Made by a program: the position numbers and the translations under genes
Source of the DNA: Clostridia bacterium
GTDB taxonomy: Bacteria > Bacillota > Clostridia > Oscillospirales > CAG-272
Length of the DNA stretch: 26,607 nt
Direction of reading: 5' to 3'
Assembly (NCBI GenBank): GCA_017451975.1
Contig: JAFTNI010000194.1
Span: forward strand, 1 to 26,607
The notes under the pieces: model-generated
What the model was told of the DNA's origin: nothing
Database searches by the model: none
The model's input: only the letters and a program-made list of their open reading frames with translations
Shown: in pieces, positions 8,125-14,990 of the stretch
How positions within the stretch are numbered: position 1 is the stretch's first letter
Layout of the letters: every line of letters starts with the position of its first letter

Positions 8125-8646
8125 ATGAGAAAGACCAAGAAGATTTCTGTTTGCGCCATGCTTACGGCGATAGGCGTGGTTATACTTTACCTCGGTTCCG
8201 TTTTCGAGATTATGGACCTTACGATATCCTGCGCGGCGGCGCTTGCCGTTTTTCTGTGCGCGTGGGAGCTTGGCGTGAAATATGCGCTTGCCGTATACGC
8301 CGCTACGTCGATGCTGGCAATTATGCTGGTGCCGAACAAATGGATAGTGTTCTATTTTGTGATGTTTTTCGGCATAATGCCCGTAACGAAAAGGCTTTTC
8401 GAAAAAGCGGGCAAGGTTTTTTCGTGGGTTCTGAAAATAGCGGGCTTCAACGCGGAAATATTTGCTTTTTACTTCGCGGCGCTTAAACTTGATTTTTTCG
8501 CGCCCGATGAAAGAGGAACGGTGTACCTTCTGATACTCCTTGCTCTTATGAACGCCGTTCTGATAATGGCAGATATAGCGTATACCTTGATTTTCAAGGT
8601 ATACGAAAAGAAATACCGCGCAAGAATAAGAAAAATTTTAAAATAA
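8125..8646 (+). CDS. Small polytopic membrane protein
   Basis: Hydrophobic 173-residue protein with about five predicted membrane helices: VCAMLTAIGVVILYLGSVF, a Cys/Ala-rich second helix, YALAVYAATSMLAIMLV, WIVFYFVMFFGIMPV and a C-terminal LLILLALMNAVLIMADIAY. The pattern recalls small clostridial membrane proteins similar to substrate-binding (S) components of ECF transporters, but no substrate motif is visible and I cannot assign a function. The ATG is 2 nt after the stop of the J-domain gene and lacks a good ribosome binding site, suggesting translational coupling. Confidence 0.8.
   Translation: MRKTKKISVCAMLTAIGVVILYLGSVFEIMDLTISCAAALAVFLCAWELGVKYALAVYAATSMLAIMLVPNKWIVFYFVMFFGIMPVTKRLFEKAGKVFSWVLKIAGFNAEIFAFYFAALKLDFFAPDERGTVYLLILLALMNAVLIMADIAYTLIFKVYEKKYRARIRKILK
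8579..8605. repeat. Perfect 12-bp inverted repeat inside the end of the membrane protein gene
   Basis: Arms CGTATACCTTGA and TCAAGGTATACG are separated by only TTT. The repeat lies in codons for the last membrane helix and the basic tail, about 60 nt before the next gene. No T-run follows, so it is not a plain terminator. It could be an RNA processing or stability hairpin, or an operator acting on the next gene. Confidence 0.6.
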
Positions 8647-8667
8647 ATATAAAAGGAGAACAGCAAA

Positions 8668-8985
8668 ATGGCTAGTTGGAACGAATTTGTATCCGGTGCT
8701 AAGAAGACATTCAATAAAGCTGCCGTAAAGGTTGGCGAGGTTGCAGACAATGCGGCTGAAAGCCTTAAAATCGAAAGCCTTAAAATCAAGCTTTCCGAAA
8801 GATACGAAGAGCTTGGCAGAATTGTTTACGAAGAAGTTAAATCTGAAAAAACAAATGCTGCGAGAGTTGGCGAAAAAGCTGCGGAAATAGATGCATTGCT
8901 TGCGCAGATAGAAGAGCTTAAAGCAAAAAAGAAAAATAAAAAAAGCGATAAAAAAGCTGAAAACAAAGAAGTTGAAGCTGAATAA
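8668..8985 (+). CDS. Small Lys/Glu/Ala-rich coiled-coil protein
   Basis: A 105-residue soluble, highly charged protein, almost entirely helical. It opens SWNEFVSGAKKTFNKAAVKVGEVADNAAE, continues with a heptad-like LSERYEELGRIVYEE and AAEIDALLAQIEELKA, and ends in a Lys/Glu tail. No enzyme motif is present and the function is unknown. The start is firm: AAAGGAGAA lies 7 nt before the ATG. It resembles short clostridial proteins with an N-terminal amphipathic segment, which may associate with membranes or DNA. Codon use and the strong ribosome binding site point to high expression. It contains a 15-bp in-frame tandem duplication. Confidence 0.8.
   Translation: MASWNEFVSGAKKTFNKAAVKVGEVADNAAESLKIESLKIKLSERYEELGRIVYEEVKSEKTNAARVGEKAAEIDALLAQIEELKAKKKNKKSDKKAENKEVEAE
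8758..8787. repeat. 15-bp tandem duplication within the coiled-coil gene
   Basis: The unit GAAAGCCTTAAAATC occurs twice back to back with no mismatch, encoding a doubled ESLKI. The frame is kept, so the helix is lengthened by five residues. Confidence 0.9.
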
Positions 8986-8998
8986 ATATTGAACATCA

Positions 8999-9028
8999 CG
9001 CCCGGGTTGCGATTTTGCAATTCGGGCG
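8999..9028 (+). terminator. GC-rich hairpin after the coiled-coil gene
   Basis: CGCCCGGGTTGC can pair with GCAATTCGGGCG (12 pairs including two G-U) around a GATTTT loop. No T-tract follows on the plus strand, so it may be a weak terminator or an mRNA 3'-end stabiliser between this gene and pcp. Confidence 0.4.
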
Positions 9029-9047
9029 AGTGTAATTTCGGGGTTTT

Positions 9048-9653
9048 ATGAAAGAAAAGATTTTGATAACGTGCTTTGAGCCGTTCGGCGGCGAAAGCTT
9101 CAATGCCTCTGCCGCCGTTGTGGCGGCAATGCCTGAGGAAATAGCGGGCGCGAGTGCAGAGAAAATTACCTTACCCGTAGAGTTTGGCAGGGGAGCGAAG
9201 CTTGCCATAGCGGCGGCGCGCAAAAGCAGAGCGTGCCTTATAGTAGCTTTTGGTGAGGCGAGAGCGAGAAAGGCGGTAACGCCCGAGCTCGTGGCAATAA
9301 ACCACGCGTACGCCGCTATACCCGATAACGTGGGCAAAATGCCGCGCGGAGAGTCAATAGATAAAGGCGGCGCGGCGGCTTACTTTACGCCTTTTCCGGC
9401 GCGAAGGCTGGCGGAGCTTATAAAAGAGGAGGGCGCCCTTTCCTCGCTTTCCTACAGCGCGGGCGCGTACGTATGCAACGACCTTTATTACCGCCTTCTG
9501 CACGAATTTGAGGGAAGCGGCGTACGCGTGCTGTTTATACATGTTCCGCGCACAGAGAGCGAGGCGGCATATGCAGAAACGGCACGTGCTGTTGCCGCGG
9601 CGCTTTCCAAAGTTCTTTGCGAAGAAGCCGATGTTGAAAACGTAAAAAAATAG
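9048..9653 (+). CDS. pcp: Pyroglutamyl-peptidase I (pyrrolidone-carboxylate peptidase)
   Basis: Cytoplasmic cysteine peptidase that removes N-terminal pyroglutamate from peptides (family C15). The product is 201 residues, slightly shorter than usual. Family signatures are present: ITCFEPFGG at the N-terminus, TPELVAIN carrying the catalytic Glu, IPDNVGKMP, the nucleophile Cys143 in SAGAYVCNDLYY, and the His near residue 165 in FIHVP. The usual GQAGGR segment is changed to GEARAR, and the Arg after the Glu is Leu, so substrate handling may differ somewhat. The ATG follows a GGGG sequence about 7 nt upstream. It has no obvious operon partner: a hairpin precedes it and the glnN promoter follows. 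Confidence 0.93.
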   Translation: MKEKILITCFEPFGGESFNASAAVVAAMPEEIAGASAEKITLPVEFGRGAKLAIAAARKSRACLIVAFGEARARKAVTPELVAINHAYAAIPDNVGKMPRGESIDKGGAAAYFTPFPARRLAELIKEEGALSSLSYSAGAYVCNDLYYRLLHEFEGSGVRVLFIHVPRTESEAAYAETARAVAAALSKVLCEEADVENVKK

Positions 9654-9683
9654 AGAAGAAATTTATTTATTTTGCTAAACCCA

Positions 9684-9712
9684 TTGAAAAAAATTGTAAT
9701 GTGTGATACAAT
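9684..9712 (+). promoter_or_regulatory. glnN promoter
   Basis: TTGAAA, 17 bp, then TACAAT preceded by TG at the extended -10 position. It lies 35 bp before the glnN start. A short inverted repeat, TTGTA-N8-TACAA at 9694-9711, overlaps the -10 box and could be an operator. It resembles a nitrogen-type GlnR box (TGTNA-N7-TNACA) but with a spacing that does not fit. Confidence 0.8.
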
Positions 9713-9747
9713 CAATATATAAAACAGTTATTTCGAGGAGATATTTC

Positions 9748-11847
9748 ATGAAAAACGTACCTGAACTTTTCGGAAGCATGGTTTTTAACGATTCCGTTAT
9801 GAAAGCCCGCCTTCCCAAAGAAACATACCGTTTGCTCAAGCGCACTATGGCAGAGGGCAAGCGACTCGATCTTTCCGTGGCAAACGTAGTTGCCAATGCT
9901 ATGAAGGATTGGGCTACGGAAAACGGAGCCACACATTTTACACATTGGTTTCAACCGATGACGGGAATTACTGCAGAAAAACACGACAGCTTCATCTCTC
10001 CCACAGACGATGGCAGAGTTATTATGGAATTTTCGGGCAAGGAGCTTGTGCGCGGCGAAACAGACGCATCGAGCTTTCCTTCCATCGGCCTGCGCTCTAC
10101 CTTTGAGGCACGCGGCTACACAGCTTGGGACCCTAAATATTATGCATTTATAAAGGACGGCACGCTTTGCATACCCACGGCGTTTTGCTCATACGGCGGC
10201 GAAGCGCTCGATAAAAAAACGCCCTTGCTCCGTTCTATGGAGGCTATAAATAAAAGAGCTTTGCGCGTGCTCAAGCTTTTTGGCAACGAGGACGTTACGG
10301 GTGTTACCACAACCGTCGGCCCCGAGCAGGAATATTTCCTTATAGATAAAAGCGTATACGAAAAGCGCCCCGACCTTATTTATTGCGGCAGAACGCTTTT
10401 CGGCGCTAAGCCCCCGAAGGGTCAGGAGCTCGACGACCACTATTTCGGCTCTATAAAGCCCCGTGTAGCGGCGTTCATGAAGGAGCTTGATGAAGAGCTC
10501 TGGAAGCTCGGTGTGCTTTCCAAAACGAAGCACAACGAGGGCGCACCCGCGCAGCACGAGCTTGCGCCCATATTCACAACGACGAATATCGCGTGCGACC
10601 ACAACCAGCTCACAATGGAGCTTATGAAAAATATCGCAAAGAAGCACGACCTTGTTTGCATACTTCACGAAAAGCCCTTTGCAGGCATAAGCGGCAGCGG
10701 TAAGCACAACAACTGGTCTATTTCCACAAATACGGGAGTAAACCTGCTCGACCCCGGCGATACGCCGCAGGATAACGCACAGTTTATACTTTTCCTTTGC
10801 GCTGTTATAAAAGCGGTTGACGATTACCAGGAAATGCTCCGCCTTTCCGTTGCGACGGCTGGCAATGACCACCGCCTGGGCGCAGCAGAAGCACCGCCCG
10901 CCGTGGTTTCCATGTTCCTTGGCGACGAGCTTACGGCTATACTCGATTCCATTGAAAACGATACGATGTACGATCCGAAGGAAGAAACGCTTATGCGTAT
11001 AGGCGTGCACGTTCTGCCAAAGTTCCCGAAGGATACGACAGACAGAAACAGAACCTCGCCCCTTGCCTTTACCGGCAACAAGTTTGATTTCCGTATGCCC
11101 GGCTCCTCGCTTGCCGTATCGAGCGTTAACGTTTTGCTCAACACGGCTGTGGCAAAAGTTCTTGAAGGATTTGCGGACGAGCTTGAAAAAGCGGCAGATT
11201 TCCAAAAATCACTCCACGACCTCATCGTAAGAACGATAAGAGAGCATAAGCGCATTATTTTCAACGGCAACGGCTACGACGATGCGTGGATAGAGGAAGC
11301 AACGCGCGTGCGCGGGCTTTCCAACCTCAAAACCACGCCCGAAGCGCTCGTTCACTACACAGACGAAAAGAACGTAGAGCTTTTCACCTCTATGAAAGTA
11401 TTTTCCGAAGCGGAAATGGAATCGCGCCGCAATATCCGCATGCAGAACTACATAAGAGTAGAAAGAATAGAAGCGCGCACGATGGTGGAAATGGCAGAGA
11501 AGCAGTTTATCCCCGCTATGTCGAAATATTCCAAGGTGCTTGCAGATACTATAATATCTAAAAAATCTATTTTGGCAACGATAGATTGCACGTTTGAGGA
11601 AAAAACACTGGAAAAACTCTCTGCTCTTGCAGGCGAGGCTTATGCAGAGCTTTGCAAGCTTAAAGAGCATCTTGCGGCTCTCAAAACTATCAAGAGAGAT
11701 TTCCCGAAGGCTTCTTTCTTCATAAAGGACGAAATGATTCCTTGCATGAACGCGCTCCGTAAATCTGTAGACGAAGCAGAGAAGATCTGCGCTGCCGAAT
11801 ATTGGCCCGTGCCTACATACGGCGAAATTCTTTTCAGCGTAAAATAA
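9748..11847 (+). CDS. glnN: Glutamine synthetase type III
   Basis: Makes glutamine from glutamate, ammonia and ATP; the long GSIII form is common in anaerobic Clostridia and Bacteroidota. The 699-residue length is right for the family. Motifs in order: GPEQEYFL (metal site Glu), KHNEGAPAQHELAP, FAGISGSGKHNNWS (ATP/glutamate site), GNDHRLGAAEAPP, DRNRTSPLAFTGNKFDFRMPGSS, and a C-terminal helical region. GAGGAG 8 nt before the ATG fixes the start; a longer open frame upstream runs through the promoter. It is monocistronic, with its own promoter and a strong terminator. Frequent optimal codons suggest high expression. Confidence 0.97.
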   Translation: MKNVPELFGSMVFNDSVMKARLPKETYRLLKRTMAEGKRLDLSVANVVANAMKDWATENGATHFTHWFQPMTGITAEKHDSFISPTDDGRVIMEFSGKELVRGETDASSFPSIGLRSTFEARGYTAWDPKYYAFIKDGTLCIPTAFCSYGGEALDKKTPLLRSMEAINKRALRVLKLFGNEDVTGVTTTVGPEQEYFLIDKSVYEKRPDLIYCGRTLFGAKPPKGQELDDHYFGSIKPRVAAFMKELDEELWKLGVLSKTKHNEGAPAQHELAPIFTTTNIACDHNQLTMELMKNIAKKHDLVCILHEKPFAGISGSGKHNNWSISTNTGVNLLDPGDTPQDNAQFILFLCAVIKAVDDYQEMLRLSVATAGNDHRLGAAEAPPAVVSMFLGDELTAILDSIENDTMYDPKEETLMRIGVHVLPKFPKDTTDRNRTSPLAFTGNKFDFRMPGSSLAVSSVNVLLNTAVAKVLEGFADELEKAADFQKSLHDLIVRTIREHKRIIFNGNGYDDAWIEEATRVRGLSNLKTTPEALVHYTDEKNVELFTSMKVFSEAEMESRRNIRMQNYIRVERIEARTMVEMAEKQFIPAMSKYSKVLADTIISKKSILATIDCTFEEKTLEKLSALAGEAYAELCKLKEHLAALKTIKRDFPKASFFIKDEMIPCMNALRKSVDEAEKICAAEYWPVPTYGEILFSVK

Positions 11848-11860
11848 GATAAACCTAAAA

Positions 11861-11884
11861 AATTCCGCTTCGGCGGAATTTTTT
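11861..11884 (+). terminator. Intrinsic terminator of glnN
   Basis: Perfect 8-bp stem AATTCCGC / GCGGAATT closed by a TTCG tetraloop and followed directly by T's; A's on the left arm lengthen it. Confidence 0.92.
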
Positions 11885-11885
11885 G

Positions 11886-11914
11886 TTGCAATATATAGTA
11901 AAATATGGTAGAAT
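11886..11914 (+). promoter_or_regulatory. Promoter of the AIM24-family gene
   Basis: TTGCAA, 17 bp, TAGAAT with a TG extended -10, starting just after the glnN terminator and 35 bp before the gene. Confidence 0.8.
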
Positions 11915-11948
11915 AAAACTAACAATTAAGGAAAGGTTGGCTTTTACC

Positions 11949-12719
11949 ATGTATAAGATCAAAAATTTCACAGACAATGACGATATCAGAACACTGGACA
12001 CAAAGGGTGCATTTACGGTTGTAGAATACCTGCGCGACCTCAGCGTTATGCCGAGCGCGGCGCAGACGGCTTACTTTTGCAACGAAATGAATGTGCGCAA
12101 GCGCCAGGTTATTTGCGAGCTTTCGAAAGCAAACGTTACAACCCAGGCGGGCGCTATGCAGTGGATGGCGGGCGATGTGAATGCTACCACGGGCGTGAAG
12201 GGCATAGGCGACCTTTTCAGCAAGGCTCTGCGCGGAAGCGTAACGGGTGAATCTGCCATAAAGCCCGAGTATACGGGCAGCGGCACGCTCGTGCTCGAGC
12301 CTACATATAAGCATATTATTCTCATCGACGTAGCGGATTGGAACGGTTCTATCGTGCTTGACGATGGGCTTTTCCTTGCTTGCGAATCCACGCTTAAGCA
12401 CAAAGCCGTGGCGCGCTCCAATTTCTCATCTGCCGTTGCGGGCGGCGAAGGTCTTTTCAACCTGGGTATAAGCGGAAACGGCATACTTTGCCTTGAATCC
12501 GAATGCCCCAAGCAGGAGCTTATTGAAATAGAGCTTCAGGACGACGTGCTTAAAATAGACGGCAATATGGCCGTTGCATGGAGCGGAAGCCTCAATTTCA
12601 CGGTTGAGCGCTCGGGTAAATCGCTCATAGGCTCTGCCGCTTCGGGTGAAGGGCTTGTTAACGTATATCGCGGCACAGGCAAGGTATTGCTCGCTCCCGT
12701 TGTTCGCGGATTGGTATAA
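11949..12719 (+). CDS. AIM24 family protein
   Basis: Member of the AIM24 (TIGR00266/DUF124) family, beta-rich proteins named after a yeast mitochondrial protein; the bacterial role is not established. Recognised from GSGTLVLEPTYKHIILIDV, the Gly-rich GEGLFNLGISGNGILCLES and the closing GEGLVNVYRGTGKVLLAP, which give the family's double-barrel beta fold. At 256 residues it is complete. AAGGAAAGG about 12 nt before the ATG is a rather long spacing, but no closer start fits. It has its own promoter and terminator, so it is transcribed alone. Confidence 0.85.
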   Translation: MYKIKNFTDNDDIRTLDTKGAFTVVEYLRDLSVMPSAAQTAYFCNEMNVRKRQVICELSKANVTTQAGAMQWMAGDVNATTGVKGIGDLFSKALRGSVTGESAIKPEYTGSGTLVLEPTYKHIILIDVADWNGSIVLDDGLFLACESTLKHKAVARSNFSSAVAGGEGLFNLGISGNGILCLESECPKQELIEIELQDDVLKIDGNMAVAWSGSLNFTVERSGKSLIGSAASGEGLVNVYRGTGKVLLAPVVRGLV

Positions 12720-12730
12720 TAATACGAAAA

Positions 12731-12758
12731 ACATTCGGCTTTTGCCGAATGTTTTTTT
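12731..12758 (+). terminator. Intrinsic terminator of the AIM24-family gene
   Basis: Perfect 9-bp stem ACATTCGGC / GCCGAATGT with a TTTT loop, preceded by A's and followed by seven T's. The A and T runs make it usable on both strands. Confidence 0.92.
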
Positions 12759-12791
12759 CTTCCTGCGCATAAAATTGCGTGAGGTGATTTT

Positions 12792-13250
12792 ATGAAAAAA
12801 ACTGTGGCAATTCTTTTGTGTATTATAACGGCGTTTTTACTCACCGCTTGCGCGCGCGGCGAAAGCGCGCTGGGCATAGTGCAAAAGGTGAGCGAAGGCT
12901 TTGCCTTCAAATACGGCGCGATCTACTCCGACGAATACGGAGAGTGGAACGAATTTTGCTTTTCACCCGAAATGAAGGAGCTTGTTTTCGGGGCAAACGC
13001 GCCAAAATATACATATATAAAAGCCGTAAGCGGCTATTTTTCGCGCGATATGGTAAGCGGGGCAGAGTTTATTGCCGCCGAGCTTTCCGACCGTTCGAAA
13101 AGAGCGGAAATTATGGCGGTTTTCTACCGCCGCGCCGCCAAGAAGCTCGATGCCGATGCGCGCATATGGTGCGAGGGAAATTTTGTGTTTTTTATATGTC
13201 ACGAAAATGCACGGGAAATAGTTGAATACTTGAAAAGGGAAATGAACTGA
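12792..13250 (+). CDS. Small hypothetical lipoprotein
   Basis: A 152-residue secreted protein anchored by lipid: MKKTVAILLC, a hydrophobic core, then the lipobox LTAC with the predicted lipidated Cys near residue 19. The mature part is a small alpha/beta domain with no recognised catalytic motif. The closing pattern (AEIMAVFYRRAAKKL, then NFVFFICHENAREIVEYL) faintly resembles DUF4358 lipoproteins of Clostridia, but this is only an impression. A strong GTGAGGTGA ribosome binding site precedes the ATG. It is probably transcribed separately from manA, which has its own -10 element. Confidence 0.75.
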   Translation: MKKTVAILLCIITAFLLTACARGESALGIVQKVSEGFAFKYGAIYSDEYGEWNEFCFSPEMKELVFGANAPKYTYIKAVSGYFSRDMVSGAEFIAAELSDRSKRAEIMAVFYRRAAKKLDADARIWCEGNFVFFICHENAREIVEYLKREMN

Positions 13251-13287
13251 AATATTTCAAAAACCCCTTTATTTTTTTTTAGATACG

Positions 13288-13296
13288 TGATAAAAT
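13288..13296 (+). promoter_or_regulatory. Extended -10 element before manA
   Basis: TG-A-TAAAAT about 35 bp before the manA start. No good -35 hexamer lies 17 bp upstream (TTTATT), so this would be an extended -10 promoter. Confidence 0.4.
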
Positions 13297-13330
13297 ATAT
13301 TTATGTATAAAAACAACGGAGGATATTTTC

Positions 13331-14281
13331 ATGGAAAAACTCGTTCCCTTGAAACTCAAACAGGTTACAAAACAAATCATATGGGGCGGCACGCGCCTTT
13401 CGGGCGAATACGGCCTTGGAAACGAAGGCGAGCAGATCGCCGAGGCTTGGCAGCTTACCTGCCGTGAAGACGGTGTAAACACCATCGCAGGCGGCGAATA
13501 CGACGGCAAAACCATTGCCGAATATATTGAAGAAAACAAAGCCAGCATGGGCACGAAGTGGGATGGTGGCAGATTTCCGCTTCTCATAAAGCTTATCGAC
13601 GCTGAAAAGGACCTTTCCATTCAGGTTCACCCCGACGACGAATATGCGGCGGCGCACACGACAGATTTTGGCAAAACCGAAATGTGGTACATAGTTGATG
13701 CAAAGCCCGGTGCAAAAATAATTTACGGTCTTAAAGGCGAATATACAAGCCGGGAGCTTCGCGCAGGAATTGAAAACGGCACGCTCGAAAGCATGATGAA
13801 CTACGTTCCCGTTCACGCGGGCGAGGCGTATTTTATTCCCTCGGGCTTGGTTCACGCCATTGGCGAAGGCATACTTATTGCCGAAATTCAGCAGAACTCC
13901 AATATAACCTACCGCGTTTACGACTATAACAGAGTGGGCGCCGACGGCAAGCTTCGCCCCCTTCACATAGACGATGCGCTCGCCGTTATAGCAAGCACAG
14001 ACCCTGCGCACGTTAAGAGCGAGGAAACGGGCGACCCCACGGTTATTGCAAAATGCAAATATTTCACGGTTAACAAATACGACCTTTGCGGCGAAGAAAA
14101 AGCGCTTACGGTTGGCGAGGAAAGCTTCCTTCACCTTATGTGCATAAAGGGCCGCGCGGCCATTGAAATAGGCGGCGAAAGCTACGAAATGAACATGGGC
14201 GACACGTATTTTGTGCCCGCGGGCGCAGGCGCGCTTACACTTAAGGCGGAAAATGCGCAGGTCATCGCTTCCACAATGTGA
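13331..14281 (+). CDS. manA: Mannose-6-phosphate isomerase, class I
   Basis: Zinc enzyme that interconverts mannose 6-phosphate and fructose 6-phosphate in the cytoplasm. The 316-residue length matches the short Bacillus-type form. Zinc ligands are visible: Gln98 and His100 in IQVHPDD, Glu117 in KTEMWYI and His175 in IPSGLVHAIG. The N-terminal IWGGTRL and AEAWQLT and the C-terminal cupin with YFVPAGAG are also present. GGAGG 8 nt before the ATG sets the start. A two-helix peptide gene follows at once. No sugar transporter adjoins, so general mannose or cell-wall sugar metabolism is the likely role. Confidence 0.97.
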   Translation: MEKLVPLKLKQVTKQIIWGGTRLSGEYGLGNEGEQIAEAWQLTCREDGVNTIAGGEYDGKTIAEYIEENKASMGTKWDGGRFPLLIKLIDAEKDLSIQVHPDDEYAAAHTTDFGKTEMWYIVDAKPGAKIIYGLKGEYTSRELRAGIENGTLESMMNYVPVHAGEAYFIPSGLVHAIGEGILIAEIQQNSNITYRVYDYNRVGADGKLRPLHIDDALAVIASTDPAHVKSEETGDPTVIAKCKYFTVNKYDLCGEEKALTVGEESFLHLMCIKGRAAIEIGGESYEMNMGDTYFVPAGAGALTLKAENAQVIASTM

Positions 14282-14289
14282 GGTTGAAT

Positions 14290-14472
14290 ATGAAACACGA
14301 TTTATTTTCGGCTATTTTATGGTCGGTTGTTTCCGTAATGTGGACGGTATTGGCTATAAACAAAATCGCCCAAAATGACCCCGCCTGGTCAATCGTTATT
14401 AATATATTGGTAGCGGTTCTTTCCGTAGCAAATGCGGTTATGGCTTTCAAGAGATATAAAAAATCAAAATAA
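14290..14472 (+). CDS. Two-helix small membrane protein
   Basis: A 60-residue peptide with two hydrophobic segments (LFSAILWSVVSVMWTVLAI and WSIVINILVAVLSVANAVMAF) and a basic tail ending RYKKSK. GAGGT 5 nt before the ATG supports this start; a GTG overlapping the manA stop is the alternative. It directly follows manA and precedes the long hairpin before spoVAC. Function is unknown. Confidence 0.72.
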   Translation: MKHDLFSAILWSVVSVMWTVLAINKIAQNDPAWSIVINILVAVLSVANAVMAFKRYKKSK

Positions 14473-14493
14473 CAGCTATAATTTACCTCAAAT

Positions 14494-14540
14494 AAAACAC
14501 CTTTCTTTCGAAAAAACTAAAATCGAAAGAAAGGTGTTTT
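14494..14540 (+). terminator. 18-bp perfect hairpin holding the spoVAC ribosome binding site
   Basis: Arms of 18 nt pair without mismatch around an 11-nt A-rich loop and run into TTTT, so it looks like the terminator of the manA transcript. The 3' arm contains AGAAAGGTG, the only Shine-Dalgarno sequence for the spoVAC GTG start 8 nt further on. In a transcript that includes both arms, that site would be base-paired. Confidence 0.85.
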
Positions 14541-14543
14541 TGT

Positions 14544-14990
14544 GTGAATATAGATAAACAAACTTATAAAAAATACGTAAAAAAGCGCGCACCGCGCTCG
14601 CCCTTGCTAAAGGATATGCTCTTGGCTTTCCTCGTGGGCGGGGCGATATGTGCCTTTGCAGAGGGGATATACAACCTGTACCTACTGCTGAAAATAGAGG
14701 AAGAAACCGTGCGCACGCTTGTGCCCGTAACAATAGTTTTCCTTGCTTCGCTTGCCACGGGGCTCGGCTTTTTCGATAGCCTTGCAAAGCACGCGGGCGC
14801 GGGCACGCTCGTACCCATAACGGGCTTTTCAAACGCGGTTATTTCGCCCGCGCTGGACGATAAAAGCGAGGGGCTTGTGATGGGCGTGGGCGCGAAGATG
14901 TTTACAATAGCGGGGCCTGTTATAGTTTACGGCGTTATCTCGTCCGTTATATACGGCGTAATATATTGGCTTTTGGGGGTGATGGCGTGA
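14544..14990 (+). CDS. spoVAC: Stage V sporulation protein AC
   Basis: Inner-membrane spore protein, part of the SpoVA channel that moves dipicolinic acid with calcium into the forespore and out at germination; SpoVAC is reported to act as a mechanosensitive channel. The 148-residue length fits. Seen: the hydrophilic N-terminus, DMLLAFLVGGAICAFAEG, TIVFLASLATGLGFFD, then KHAGAGTLVPITGFSNAVISPALD and GAKMFTIAGPVI. The start is GTG, with AGAAAGGTG inside the preceding hairpin. The stop overlaps the spoVAD GTG. No forespore-type promoter could be picked out with confidence. Confidence 0.95.
   Translation: MNIDKQTYKKYVKKRAPRSPLLKDMLLAFLVGGAICAFAEGIYNLYLLLKIEEETVRTLVPVTIVFLASLATGLGFFDSLAKHAGAGTLVPITGFSNAVISPALDDKSEGLVMGVGAKMFTIAGPVIVYGVISSVIYGVIYWLLGVMA

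Noticed and set aside
13301..14134. 277-residue open frame antisense to manA
   Set aside because: Shadow frame opposite a complete enzyme with all metal ligands.
14477..14482. TATAAT as a spoVAC promoter
   Set aside because: No -35 box at a suitable distance, and spoVA operons use a forespore sigma factor with different elements; no convincing match to those was found.
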